From Apoderus coryli (taxonomy: Eukaryota > Arthropoda > Insecta > Coleoptera > Attelabidae), in assembly GCA_911728435.2 (NCBI GenBank), contig OU452199.1, positions 39,753,253-39,817,252 of the forward strand: a stretch of DNA of 64,000 nucleotides. Reading direction: 5' to 3'. Within the stretch, counting starts at the first letter, position 1, and every line of letters begins with the position of its first letter. Position numbers and translations under genes: made by a program. Positions 45,948 through 59,069 of this stretch are shown here, piece after piece. Below the pieces are notes generated by a model, which saw nothing but the letters and a program-made list of their open reading frames with translations, searched no databases and was not told where the DNA came from.

Positions 45948-45981
45948 CTGATGATGAGATGTTAGCATTCCGAAACATGTT
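45948..45981 (+). other. hammerhead-like motif (12)
   Basis: CTGATGAT, stem GAGATG/CATTCC (one mismatch), then GAAACATGTT. The outer flanks ACCA and TGGT pair at four positions. It lies 20 bases outside the end of the repeat at 45590-45926. Confidence 0.4.
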
Positions 45982-46074
45982 TGGTGATAGTGTGCCTTGC
46001 GAGATTCGATATTATATTGCGTTTCATTTGTGAAGTCGACACTGTTTTATTTCCGAACACATTCACTCCTCGTT

Positions 46075-46270
46075 AATCAGGACTATTTCCGTAATATGTC
46101 ATTAACAATACAGGTCCCAGGTGTGAACCGTGAGGTACACCTGACGCAATATAAATAGCAGAAAACTTGTATATTTTAACAAAATAAAAAAATGCATGTT
46201 TGATTTGATCATTTGAGTTCAAAACTGAAGATACTTTGTGGAACAGATTCTCTTTTAATTCAAACAATTA
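46075..46270 (-). mobile_element. Reverse transcriptase scrap
   Basis: A 64-codon minus-strand frame contains IASGVPHGSHLGPVLL, the conserved SGVPQGS..GPLL block of non-LTR reverse transcriptases. Nothing else of the element is left. Confidence 0.55.
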
Positions 46271-46689
46271 TTGTTCAAAAGTCATTTTCGCTCCAATAAC
46301 CTTGGTGGAACCAACATCGAAAAATCTGTCGCTTAAACACCGGGTGCGGGGTTTGGTAGACATAAGTTATTTTTCTTAAACTACCAGAGGGTGACGCCCC
46401 ATTATTATAGCAAAGAAAACCTTAGGTATATCTACACAGAAACACAAATAATATACACCTTGGCATATCCACGTAAGAATAACAAAAGGTTTTCTTCAAT
46501 ATGTACTGTACATATTGGGCTATCAATAAATTTCTTTCAAGAAAGGTAAAGGCCCTATATATACACGATAAATAAAGTAAGATATATGGTAGCACGCGCT
46601 TTTTAAAAATGCACACACAGACAGCTGGGCAAAAAGCATTACCTCTTGTAGGTTTGTGCTCCCTGTTTTCGTTTTCTTTAATTTTTAGC

Positions 46690-48165
46690 TCTCCATATCA
46701 TACAAATATGGATACTATTAGTTGCATGAATTTTTTTTTTTTTTAATTTCACCGGAAATACTTATTTTTGGTCATTTTATACATAAATAAGTAGTTTTAA
46801 AAAAATGTCTGTCTGTATCCACGAAAACGCAAAAAACCACTTTTAACCAAATTTGGTACAAAAATACTATTGGACATGGCAAGGAGCTGATTAGATTTTG
46901 GGAAACATTGAACGTAGGCAAAGGGTTTAAAAGAGGGTCAAAAATTAAAAAAATTCATAGTTCTTAAACTTATCCAAAATACTGCATAATTTGTTATGCA
47001 TTTAATTGAATATAACCTAAAATATTGAATATAAAATATTCGACCACATTGGCGTTCGAAAATAGTGTAAAATGGGGTAAAAAAGATTTTAAAAAAACGT
47101 ATTTCTAAAACATAGCAGAAATATCAACTAGTTATTTATAGCTTTGATAGAATATAACCTATAAAATGTGTCATAAAGAATTTCCTTTCATAGGCGTTCG
47201 TAAATAGTGGAAAAGGAGTCAAAACATAAAAAATATATATTTCCTAAACTTATTCGAAATACGGAATAATTTTTCATAGTTGTGATACAATTTCAGCTAA
47301 AAAATATTCCCTAAAAGAATTGGTTCACACAGGCGTTCGAAAATATTCTAAAAAAGGGTCAAAAATGAAAAAAAAAATGTTTCCCAAATATACCAGAAAA
47401 ATTGGCTAATTTTATATAGCTTTGATATAAGATAACCTAAAAAATGCAGCATAAAATTTTTATTTACATAGGCGTTCGTAAATAGTAGAAAAAGGGGTAA
47501 AATAAAAAAAAATAAAATGTAAAAAATTTTATATTTAACTAGTTGAATTGGTGTTAAAAATATACGACAAAAATTAATGTACCATAGGCGTCCGTGAATA
47601 TTCTATAAAAGGGTCCAAAAAAATTTGTATCCGTGATAACTCAAAAACCACTTAACGGGTTTTAACCACATTTGGTACGAAAATACTACAGGCTATTTAT
47701 AGGTGGTGATTAACATTGAGCGTAGGCAAGGGGTTTAAGTCAGGGTTCAAAAATTTAAAAAATCATAGTTCTTAAACTTATCCGAAATATTGCATAATTT
47801 TTTGTGAGTTTAATTAAACATAACCTAAAATATTTAACCTACACAATTAGACCACATTGACATTCGAAAAAAGTGTAAAATGGGGTAAAAAGGTTTGAAA
47901 GAACGTACCTATTTCTTAAACATAGCAGAAATATTGACTAGTTATTTATAGCTTTGATAGAATATAACCTAAAAAATGTGTTATAAATACCTTGTTTTCA
48001 TAGACGTTCGTAAATAGTGTAAAAATAAAAAAATATATACTTCCTAAACTTATTCGGAATACGGAATAATTTTTCATAGTTGTTATAGAATATAACCTAA
48101 AAAATGTTACATAAATGAACTGGTTCACACAGTCGTTCGAAAATAGCTTAGGGTGCTTAGTAATA
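46690..48165 (-). repeat. Subunit-array repeat, third copy
   Basis: The most complete minus-strand relative of 5625-7285. It runs from GATACTATTAGTTGCATGAA and TTTCACCGGAAATAC through repeated GGCGTTCGTAAATAGT and GGCGTTCGAAAATA anchors. It includes the CATAGGCGTCCGTGAATA subunit near 47582, and stops abruptly near 48150. Subunit order is the same as in the first copy. Confidence 0.8.
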
Positions 48166-48368
48166 ACCACTTTTAGCCAAAACTTGCGGACTTAAAATAT
48201 CAAATTTTTGTACCTATACAGGGTGTCCCATTAGTGTTTGGGCGGAAGATATTTCAAGATATAGATCTATAGAAGCGATAGACAAAAAAATCCTTTACAA
48301 AACTTTTAGGCACTAAAAAGATGTACCAGGGTAGTTCACAAACGCGCAGCACATCAAATTTGCTTTTT

Positions 48369-48731
48369 CAGGGTGGTCACTTTTTCTAAATCGTATTTTT
48401 ATGGGAAAATGTACCTTGTAAATCTGCTTAAATTCGAGAATTTCTTTTTTATTGATATCATATTTTATCAACTTAGGGCTAAGCGTTTTTTGGTAAAAAA
48501 TTATTTAAAAAAAAAGAAAAAATTGCCAATAACTAACTATCGCAAATTTTTTGTCATTTTAATTATTTATTTTTTTAATTAAAAACAAACAAACAATGTT
48601 AAATTACAGCTTTATTTGATATAATGATGTTAATAAAAAGTATAGGAATGAGACTTCTCGAATTTAAGCAGATTTACAGGGTGTCCCATTTAACATTTTC
48701 TTATAAATTTAGAAAATGGGACCACCCTGAA
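48369..48731. repeat. Small palindromic MITE-like repeat
   Basis: The left arm CAGGGTGGTCACTTTTTCTA and TAAATCTGCTTAAATTCGAG (48370-48440) are inverted at 48650-48731. Two ACAGGGTGTCCCATT ends lie near 48216 and 48676. Non-coding. Confidence 0.55.
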
Positions 48732-48759
48732 AAATTCCAAATCAGATGTCAAAAAAATC

Positions 48760-50980
48760 TAGTAAACCGGAGAAACCAATGGAATTTAAATCGCTCCAAC
48801 AGACGCTTAAAAATTTTCGGGTCTATCCTTTCCAAGAAAACCTCATTTATGAACATATTTATCAAAGGTAGCCATGAATTGTCTCAATATTATCATGACA
48901 GCTGACAGTTACTATTAAAATCCATTATCAATGGAAATCATTATTACCATGCTCAACGAATACAAACGGAGAAGTTATTGAAAGCACATTTTGGATTGTG
49001 CTGACTCGTTTTTTTAAATTCCCACGTAAAATTAGTTCCTGTTCCGATTCTCGCCCATCTAAGAGGCCCAAACAATGCACAACAACAACACAAAAGTGTC
49101 CCATATTTATGTTGGTTCTGACCCCAATTTCGATATATTTTAAGTGCTTTTAAAAACCAACTGTTTGGCTGACCGGTCATTTCTTTTTTTCAAATTATAT
49201 CTACACTTCGCTATTATAAAAATTCCCACACCCAATCTTGAAGTTTTGTTTCCAAAATTAACTTTACGTGATTGCAAACCAAAATGACCTTGACGCAGAT
49301 TTTGGCGTATAGCAACGCCCCTTAACATTACTCGTGTCAATTTGTACAATGCGCGGGAACTTTCGTCATATGTATACCATACAACAATAACACGGAATTC
49401 CCTTTCTATTGTTCACCCGATGTATAGTAAAAGAGAGAGAAAGAATTTCAACAAGACATGACCCTTGGTAGCAGACACCGTAAGATACCGGGTGATGCAA
49501 AAATCAAGGAAACAGAATGTAATAGAGACACAGTAACAGCATAAAAGGTATTCGATATACAGTCCACTATTGTTTCAATAACTTTATAGGTACAAGACAT
49601 AATTTTTGGTCCTTCGAGCCGGATGAACAAGCAGCGAATCTCAAGAACAAATTTACGAAAGTTCAACTATATGGAAACTATTTAATTTCAAGTCAAACAG
49701 ACTTAAAACAAAGGTCACACAAGGTTGAGAAAAGTTATATGATATCCAGCATATAGCTAGACAGGCCCCTGATGCAGGATGTTATAGGGAGAGCCGAGAA
49801 ATAAACAGGCGCTTTATCTCAGATGTATATACTGTTGTGTTCTGGCTCACCACTGCACTGGCCCGTCCAGAGTACAGGGAGCGGTTGGATTGGGTGATAG
49901 GAGGTTCACAAAGGTGTTAGCTAAATCAATCAATGATTGGGACCTAAACTATCTTTAGAATTAAGTGCCCACAGTGTAGTTTGTCTATAATCGATCGAAA
50001 CCCGATTTTTTTTTAATAACAGAGTAATGTACAATACTTGTACTGTTGTTACAAAGATGGCGGGATGCACGAGGAATCATCTTCACGGATTAGAAAATCA
50101 TCAACATCACACCTATGCAGAATTATTAGACGATACAACTTGTTCAACGAATTTGGCCCTTAGTGCTAAATTTTTTGTGATGACATGAAACTAGATTCAA
50201 TAATGGCGGAATATTAAACCGAAATAACAACCGTACAGATCAAAATGAGATTCACACATTGCATGAAACCTATTCGACACGATCCTATAAAAGAAAAAAA
50301 CAATACATCTGTTAGACTGAGATGCTCCTAATTCGGCATGTTGGGAGATGTTACCTATCAGTTCATAAAGGGACGAATTAAAAATAATATATCGATCAAA
50401 TTTTATTATTAGACACCAAGCATTATTTTATTTATATAAGAGACCATCTGCTATGTGAGAGGGGAAGTATCGCATGAGATAGAGAGGGGAAATACGCAAG
50501 GGACACCTGCCCTTGGACCCGCATATGACCCCTTCTGTAATGTACTTTTATTATTATATGCATGTGCATATACATAGTAAAACAGCACAAGTTTTTTTTT
50601 TAATTTTCAGTGATCGCACGGGTATTATGCAAGGAGATGGCATTGCGTAAATAGAAACAATGTTTGGGCCCTTAATTCATCAGCATGGTTGGAGTGGTTT
50701 AACAAGATTCACAAGATGTTTGAAATAGCAAAAACCAAATCTCCATATGGTCAGTCGTTTAGAATACCCACTTTTTGGAGAAAAACTGTTAAGTGTTCTT
50801 GACATTTCGGTATTTTAAGAACATCTGTGTCAATTTTGCATAAATTATTGATCAGTTTAAGTACAGCAAGTGGATTTTGAACACCGGAGTTAGCAATACA
50901 GACCAGACAAGAACAATACAGTAATTTAACTTAAACAAACCAAAATTTCACCAAAAGATGTTTATTTTATTTATTGGTAC
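48760..50980. other. Intergenic, nothing recognised
   Basis: Both strands were read. Only short open frames without family features, and one ATACCGGGTGATGCAAAAAT repeat end near 49485. Confidence 0.3.
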
Positions 50981-50984
50981 CTAT

Positions 50985-51075
50985 ATATTTCGTCAAATCA
51001 ACTAATAGAGGCCCCAAAACAGGTCCTTGGGGTACTCCGGACGTAATTTGCAATGCCAAGGGAAGATTGAGCTAT
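50985..51075 (-). mobile_element. Reverse transcriptase scrap
   Basis: The minus strand reads LALQITSGVPQGPVLGPLLV, the conserved block of non-LTR reverse transcriptases, with no further coding sequence on either side. Confidence 0.55.
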
Positions 51076-54070
51076 TAATTTCATTTGTTAACAAAAGTAT
51101 AATAGGTACTTAACCCTATTTGTTAATAAGTAATTTTCAAAATTAAATAAGTTTATGATAATAAAATTAAATATTTTTTAGAGAATTAAGCTTAGATAAA
51201 ATGTTCACTCTGAAATTATTATCTTATCATATCCTGTAAAACTAACTTACAGCCCGCTAGATAATGAAATGCTAGTAAAATGAATAAACATAGATTATAA
51301 GTACCTACCTACCTACTATATTTTAAATTCTAGGTAAATTATTAAGTACAGTTATATAAGATTACGTAATTTGAAATCTAATACCTACTTACTCAGTTTG
51401 TTTAAAACTAATATTTACTTAGATATAATTTTTAAACATATTTTAATATGTTTCTCCTTCTAATAATTATCAATTCAACCTCGTATCAAAGTGAATACGG
51501 AGATGCACATTATTATAACGTCTAATCAAATGTTTACGTCATAATAGGTAGGTATTAATTACAACGTTGCCAATCGAATGAAAAACGAAAATGGAATAAC
51601 ATTTTCCTACAACGCCAAATATCAGCAATTTTCTCAGAAGGTTCCTTTAAGAAATTTAATTGAGAGAGAAGTAAGAAGTTTAATCTTAAAATGCTTTACA
51701 GTTATTACTATTTGAATTTCTAAAGGTAAAACCTAGGTAGGTATACCTACAAGTTGATACCTATTAAAAAGAATCATCCCGCTCGTTTTTTACATCAATA
51801 TTTATGTATCCTGTCCATTCTTATTTGTTAACGTTACCTACTAGACTGGAATCAGTGCATATGGTTTCCATATTTTTTGAAAACGTAGGTTTTTTTATTA
51901 TTAGGTACTTAACAGTAACTATCAAAATTTAGGTAGGCCTATATCTTTTAACCCATCGAAATTGTTGTTGAATTTTAGCGAAATCCCAAGATTAGTATGC
52001 CAATAATATAGGTATACCTACCTATTATATCATTGAATAATATTATGTCAAGGACATACCTACTAGGTATTACATAAAAATTTAAATTCTAAAATGTGTT
52101 TTTTAACGTTCCTTCCTGTTTATCGGTATAATAATAGGTACACGTTGTGTGTCTAATTAATTAGGAATTTATGCTTATTGAAACCGATAAAATGAAGTTT
52201 GCAGATGTAACCAACCTACTCACTTACTTCCTATATAAGTAGATGTAGGACCAATTCTAATAAATATATTGAATCAAAACCTCGGTAATCGAATAAATAG
52301 TAGGAATATGGCGCCAATATAAACAAAATAGAAAATTATAACAAAAAAACGCAATAACATAATTGAGAGTAATTAAGAGAAGTACAACATTAAAACCCGG
52401 GAAAGAGAAGCTAGTCTCGCGTATTTCAGGTTCAGGTTCAAGCGAAATGTGAGTAAAACAATACCACATTCCTTAATCAGATTACGTCATCAAAGAGACC
52501 ATCAAACTTAACACTAGTTGTTATTAAACTAAGCGACTATCAAGTTATTTATCAACAGACTTTACTCCGTAATTTTTAAAATTAGTTTGATATTAATTAC
52601 TGTATAATTAATATATATAATATGCAGTTGTTACATAGGTACTGATAATAGTGCTATAACTAAACATAATATAAATAAAGGTTAGGAAATAAGTGTGACT
52701 TACACCTCATAGTTTGCGTTAACGTAATAGCTGGCCATAACACTGCGATGATGCCCCGTAGGGCTGAACTTCACTAACAATACACAACGCCGTGTTTACG
52801 AACTTTTTTAATTATTGCTTAAAATAGTTTTTCTTGTTTCATGTAGGCATGTATTATTATTATTTATATAGGGACCACCAAAGCCCGCGAATCACCCGAA
52901 TTGCGTCGAAGTGGACTGAGAAAAATATATTTGACAAGCGGCAGTCAGCCGTCTGCGATGTAACCGAAGTTAAAATCGTGAAGCGTTCGAGTTATTTCGC
53001 TCTTGAAAAGCATGTATCGCGTATTCACTCATAGTGATACAATTGATACGAGGGTTTATAAACAAGAATAACGATACAAATTCCCTTTACTCATTTCATA
53101 GGTAGTTAGGAGTCATAATCGATTTCATTAATTTCGCGGAGTGTTAAATATTCCATATATTAACAACCTATGGTTATTTAAATATAAGGAATTAAAAATG
53201 CATAGGTATTGGTGATAGAAAGAAGTTCCTAACAGGAAGTTTACATTACTATAAATACCGAAGATATTGTACAAATAAACAAATATTGTATGCAACATTA
53301 AAAAACCTTAATAAAACCTCTATAAACAATAAGCCTTTTAATTTGCCGCAATCACAGGTCAAATAAGTTCCCGCAATCGACAACGATGTTATAATATAGG
53401 TATTATCATGCTGCTGCATTGTCTTTAATGTTTATAACGACAATGGCTGTTGTAAAACCTTTGTGGCTATCTTTAAAACAGCTAATTTACGATTTATTTT
53501 GTGATTTTTCCCATTTATAATCGAGAATGTATACCACTCGTATTTTTTACTTTTGTGATGTTTTCCTTTTACCACATCGCTCAATTGACTCGTCTAATAT
53601 TTCTTTAGATTCACTTGTGTGAATTATACAATGAACGTTTCTAAAATGAGGAGCGATAAAATGAGATGAGTGAAGACATCAGAAATTTGGGACAAAGCAC
53701 TATAAGAACAAATCTTGATGTATTATTTTTTATAGTATAATATTTACATGTTTTAATAGTTCCTTTATAACTAAATACCAAACAACCGGTGTTTATCGAA
53801 ATATCTACTTTCTGCTTTTCAACAAGGGCCGGCAGATTTGCCAGATTGTAAACCTTAGACCAAACGGAGGTACGTACTATGCTTGAGCATATTATATTGC
53901 TAGTAAAGTAAAACCATTGTCTTTATAAACAAAAGACAATGGCAGAGAATAATCAAACTCACTTGTTTATTCTCTGACAATGGTCTTTATATAAAGACAC
54001 TTTTGAGAACGCCATTGGAAAGCAATGCTTATTGGTATAGGTTACATAAGAAATTTCTTAAGAAATTTTT
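51076..54070. other. Intergenic, largely TE-poor
   Basis: A stretch of about 3 kb rich in TAGGTA/TACCTA runs, with no recognisable coding similarity or repeat ends. It is one of the few parts of the window without a visible TE and may be old unique DNA upstream of the Ras gene. Confidence 0.35.
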
Positions 54071-54079
54071 TTATTTATT

Positions 54080-54410
54080 TTTAAATCTTTCATATATTCG
54101 AACTGCCGACCATTTACTTGCTGACAGTGAGCAAGGCAATATTTAAATTCTCTTATTACATTATTTAACATTTGGGGAGTGATCCTCCCTAATCCTAATT
54201 TTCAGATCTTCAATATTACTAGGACTGTTCACATGAACTTTAGATTTCAGGTAACCCCACAAGAAATAATTGAATGGAGATAGATCTGGTGAGTTCCCCT
54301 CCCCTACCAATCCATTTGTTGGGTTCTGGAAAATAGTACTGAGGTAATTCGGACATCTACGTTATAATGTGCCGCTGCACCGTCTTGCTGGAACCATGAC
54401 ACATTTTCTG
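54080..54410 (-). mobile_element. DDE_3-type transposase fossil
   Basis: The minus strand reads NPTNGLVGEGNSPDLSPFNY, FFLWGYLKSKVHVNSPSNIE and DLKIRIREDHSPNV. This is the last catalytic part (SPDL.P.D.FLWGYLKS) and C-terminus of the DUF4817/DDE_3 insect transposases. Upstream PARRCSGTL derives from the QDGA.AH block with shifts. Same superfamily as the fragments at 15925-16370 and 42123-42458. Confidence 0.65.
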
Positions 54411-54419
54411 TTAAAAATA

Positions 54420-55402
54420 AACGAATAATTTTTTTTCAAGGAATTTATTATGTAACCTACCCCAATAAAAATCGTTCTGTATGCAGAAAAATGAGCTTTT
54501 TTCAATGGTGCTATCAAAAATGAGAATTACAATTAAATACAAATACGATGATCATAATTTGGGATACCCATGACGTCACATGTCACATTTATATGTCAAA
54601 ATTTGCGCATTACAAGCATAAGGTTGACGTGTCCGAGCGAATTTTTGTTCTTTGCCCCCAACGGATTTTATTAAGTTTGTTCTAACCTTCTCATACTGAC
54701 TCTATGTATATTATATAAGCGCAAAATATTTTGCTCGGCCGTTAAAAACCGATGAACTTAAGTAAACAAGGATTTCATGGAGAATATTATGTGGAGTGTT
54801 CCATTTAAAAAACGAATTTTGACCAACTTCCCGAATAACCGAACAAGGGCGTCTAGTTCCCAAGAATGAAACTTATCGTCCAATAAGACCTAAAATCAGG
54901 GGAGGGCATCTATGCGGTATGGCATAAACAACGCTCAATTATTGTTGGATTCAAAAACAGGTGAAAACTCTCTACAAGAAATTATGTCATATTATTGACA
55001 ATTTATGTCATGAGATGAAATGGCTTAATACCTCCATAAGCAGAAAAAATTGACAAGCCGGCAATGTGTACCGTCGCTTAGTTGCTTGCAGTGTATAGTC
55101 ATATGTCATTTTAATTTAGAAACAACAAAATTTAATCTCTTAGTATCTCTATCTTTGTCTAAATCATTTACTTGTTAATTTATGAAAGGTGCAACACAGA
55201 GATAGAGAATCTAGACTTAGATAAAAAGTTTTATAATTATTAATTATTGTGTTATTTCATCTCTAATAATCTAATGTGTATTATCTGTGATCCGTTTCGT
55301 TCTATAATTATACTGTGATTACATTTTAATAGTTAGAAATAGGGTATAAATTATTAAATAACGTAAATATAAAACTATCGGGAGTGCTGTGTTTATTATA
55401 AA
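54420..55402. promoter_or_regulatory. Region upstream of the Ras gene
   Basis: Presumed promoter and 5' untranslated region of the Ras64B-like gene. No TATA box at a convincing place was identified, and no divergent gene start was found on the minus strand within this kilobase. In Drosophila, Ras64B shares a divergent promoter with Rop (established knowledge); that arrangement was not seen here. Confidence 0.3.
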
Positions 55403-55507
55403 ATGTCAAAACTTAATGATAGGGCTCCGCATCATCAAACATACAAGCTTGTTATTGTAGGGGGTGGAGGTGTCGGAAAATCTGCAATAACGTTACAGTT
55501 TATCCAG
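55403..55507 (+). CDS. Ras64B: Ras64B/R-Ras2-like GTPase, exon 1
   Basis: First coding exon, 35 codons. The start is AAAATGTCA, after stops in all frames just upstream, and the donor is GTAGGCTTT. It encodes MSKLNDRAPHHQTYKLVIVG then GGGVGKSAITLQFIQ: the P-loop (GGGGVGKS) after a short N-terminal extension of the kind found in R-Ras-type proteins. The whole protein is 200 residues. It is a small membrane-anchored GTPase that switches between GTP and GDP forms to signal growth and adhesion (family knowledge). Orthology to Ras64B is based on the switch I to switch II sequence and the N-terminal extension. Confidence 0.95.
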
Positions 55508-55695
55508 GTAGGCTTTCCATATTATTAGTATTAATTAATTACTTTTAGTAAACTATGATTTGGATATTACAGTGTCCATATGAAAATAATACACTCCTAT
55601 ATCCCTATATGGAGTGGTGTATTGAGTTTATAACCTTGTTGAAAATCCTACACAACAGTCTGTTTTTATTTCTACTTTTATTGTTTTTGTTTTAG

Positions 55696-55783
55696 AGTTA
55701 TTTTGTAACCGATTACGATCCAACAATAGAAGATTCGTATACTAAACAATGTGTAATAGACGATATTCCAGCGAAATTAGACA
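55696..55783 (+). CDS. Ras64B: Ras64B-like GTPase, exon 2
   Basis: 88 bases, phase 0 in and phase 1 out. Acceptor TTTGTTTTAG, donor GTACGTAC. It encodes [20 protein letters not shown] then IDDIPAKLD. This is switch I with the effector core YDPTIEDSY and the Thr that coordinates magnesium. Confidence 0.95.
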
Positions 55784-57522
55784 GTACGTACTTAAATTAT
55801 ATGAGGTAGCAATTATTATTGTTTATTTTTATGCTTTTATAAAACCTAACATACCTACAACAGATGGGTGATACATTTTTTAGATAGACTTTGGTAATTC
55901 CATAGTGAAATAGAAAATATAACTGCTATGAAGCTATACCTATTTATTTGAGATTCATTTGCTTAAATAGAAGTACAATGATTTGTGTATTACGAAATTA
56001 AATGTTCTACATTAAATTGGAGAACACGTTAGGTCATATACACAGTTAAGAACAGGTTTATCCTTTCTTCTCTTTGTTAGTTTGTAGGTAGTTAGGAAAG
56101 TCAAAATCAACAAGGCTTTAGACGGCTGATGTCTTAAGTGAACGCATGCGCAGTATAGTGTAAAACATAAGTTCAAATTAACCTCAATAACGCCTTAATC
56201 TAACTCTTATCCCTATACTTATTAACCATATTTATGTAAATGACATAATATGGAGGATAAAATGAATACCTAACAAAAATAATAATACAATATAATAATA
56301 ATACTTTCGGTTCTGGATCGACCTATACAAAAATGTATTCCTTGTCGGCATTAATTTTGACCCTAAAGTAGCACATTTAATAGGTTCCTTCCCAAATTTT
56401 GATTTTTTGAACAATAATTATTAACCGATGTGTTGGGACAACAATGTCAGATTAAACCAAAAGGTGAGGACATAGAGTGGGGATAACTACAATCTTCTCT
56501 ATAGTTTTTAACCTCTTTGCATGTGTATTTCACGGCCTGGTGGAATTGGATTGCGGACAACTTTCATATAAGTATTACTTGTACGTCATTGTGTCAATTC
56601 TGAATTCCAATTTCATACACAAATGAACAATATCAGCTTCTTTAAAATATGTATTCTATTCTTCTTCTTCTCTCTCTGTTTGACCTCCTGCCTAACAGCA
56701 TACGGCCAGCCGATCTATATTTCTATTATTTGTTAAAAAATGAAATGACAGTGGGAAACAGCTGATCATTGTCATTTTCAGTATGATGGTAACATTGAAA
56801 ATCAGACCAGTGCAGTAATGGCAGGCATTTTTATTGAGGTTAACATGGATGTATTTTAATTGAATTCATTCTCTACCACATTATGTATTGTTTTCGTATT
56901 CACTCAGTATCTACATGTTTACATATTTGTTTAACGACCTCGTATCTAATTTAATATTTAATGAACTACATTTCAATCAAACTCTTAATGGTTCGTTATA
57001 TAAACATGACAAAATATGATATCTAAACTAATTAGGTATTTCGTCTACCCACATAATTCTACTTTTATTGAGAGATTATACAGGGCGTTTCTTAATTAAA
57101 TAATGGAAAATCTAGAAACTGGAGAGTCCTTACATTTTTAGTTTTTCTAAATTGATGTAGATGAAATTTTGTGTACACACTTCATCTAAAGAGCTTAATG
57201 TTTAGGGCACTGTGACCCTTCTCAAAATGTACAGGTTGTACAATGTACCTTTTAATGAGGAATACCCGTTTAGGAATCAATTTCATAGAATATTATTAAT
57301 TATTTATAACGTAAACATAAAAATGATGATACAAAGCAAAAAATAATAAAGGGCCGAAATTTGATTCTCTGATTTTTGGGGTTAGATCTCATCAACGCTG
57401 ATCATAGTGGCAAATTGCATACTCAGATAATAACTGATATTCCTATTTAAGCTGGTCTCTCGAAATATATAGATTTACGTGACAAATACATTATCAACTC
57501 ATTGACATATATATTTTTTTAG

Positions 57523-57710
57523 TTTTAGACACAGCTGGTCAGGAAGAATTTAGCGCCATGCGCGAACAATATATGCGGTCCGGTGAGGGATTCCTATTGG
57601 TATTTTCAGTGACAGAACGATCTAGTTTTGAGGAAATATATAAATTCCATAGACAAATACTGCGAGTGAAAGATCGGGATGAGTTTCCGATGCTTATGGT
57701 CGGAAATAAG
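57523..57710 (+). CDS. Ras64B: Ras64B-like GTPase, exon 3
   Basis: 188 bases, phase 1 in and phase 0 out. Acceptor ATTTTTTTAG, donor GTAAGAGAAC. It encodes [20 protein letters not shown] then [20 protein letters not shown] and ends MLMVGNK. It carries switch II with DTAGQE (the catalytic Gln is present) and the first half of the NKVD guanine-recognition motif. A LINE sits 59 bases past the donor. Confidence 0.96.
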
Positions 57711-57769
57711 GTAAGAGAACAGTTTGATAATTCTGTCGAGAGTTTTTAAACGAAATAAGAACTTTGAAA

Positions 57770-58818
57770 ATAATAATAATTGCTTTATTGCTCAACAGAA
57801 AATTCTATTTACAGAGCAATCTTAAGAACTAATATTAACATAAGAGATATAGAAATAAATATGTATTACATAACATACATGAAACATAAATGAGACAGAA
57901 ACAATGGCACTACATCTGAAAAAATACAGATTACAATGAAAATCGTTGTTCAGATTCTACAAGTATCTCATGCAGTGAGCTAAAAAATAGTTCGCAGTTT
58001 TCACTTATTTGATTAAATAAATTACACATATTATAAATTGGCGATTTCAGCACCAGGTTAGTTCTCGCTTGAGGTGTATAGAATGTCATATCACTTCTAG
58101 AATTCAATCGCGGAACCCAAAAATGAAAACACATCAAAATACTGTCACAATTCACTCTACCACAGAATAGACAATACAAAAATCGTAAACATTGCTGTAC
58201 CTTTCTTAATTCCAGACTCTTAATATCGAAGCGTTCAATAAAATACTGGTATTGCATACCCTGTTGTGGGTACACTCCATCCACTTTTAAAACAAAGATA
58301 TTTAAGAAATTTTCGCTGCACTCTCTCTATCATGGTAATATAATACCCATAGTAAGGAAACCACACTGGACAACAGTACTCCAACTTGGATCGCACATAA
58401 GCATTATAAAGAATCCTCAACGTACCACATTCCTGGAAATATCCAGAATTTCTCACGATAAAACCATACATTTTATATGCATCTTTCACAATATTTGTTA
58501 TATTATCAGCAAAAGACAGAGACTTGTCAAAAGTGACTCCCAGATCCTTTACAGATTCACACCGACCCAGAACAGTATTTCCAATTGCATATTCAAAAGC
58601 CACCACAGACATTTTGCGTGAGAAGGTCATTACTTTACACTTGTCAGGATTTAAGGATGTTTTGTTAGTGTCGCACCATTCCTTAATGATGTCAAGATCA
58701 TTTTGAAGAGCAATACAGTCCTCAACTCGACTCACTCTGGCAAAGATCTTTAGGTCATCCGAAAATATACTTTTTATGTGAAATATGTCCAAATTGTAAA
58801 AACAGTTGAGCAAATTTC
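57770..58818 (-). mobile_element. LINE family A copy in a Ras intron
   Basis: Minus-strand, 5'-truncated LINE in the third Ras intron. The frame 58813-58235 reads SDDLKIFARVSRVEDCIALQ, KCKVMTFSRKMSVVAFEY, VKDLGVTFDKSLSF and RVQRKFLKYLCFKSG. After a shift, 58284-57931 continues with DGVYPQQGMQYQYFIERF to the stop after EQRFSL. The tail GAGCAATAAAGCAATTATTA is the same as that of the LINE next to the Myb R1 exon. Confidence 0.85.
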
Positions 58819-59069
58819 ATCTTCAAGGTATTCGGATTGGTCTTTGTGCAGTATCAAAATAGTAAAATCATCTCATTATTCTCAAAATGATATATAAAAT
58901 GAAAAAATTATAAAATAATATGTAGATGTTTATTTAGTTCGTTTTTCAAATAAATTTAATGTACATTTTCCTCGAAATTATCCCTTGAAACATAAAAATG
59001 TATTCCAATTTACATTGTTGCCATACTGTAAAAAAATTATAAAAACCTAATACTCAACATTTCGCATAG

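Noticed and set aside
54420..55402. Divergent Rop/Sec1 gene sharing the Ras promoter as in Drosophila
   Set aside because: No minus-strand start resembling a Sec1-type N-terminus was found upstream of 55403.
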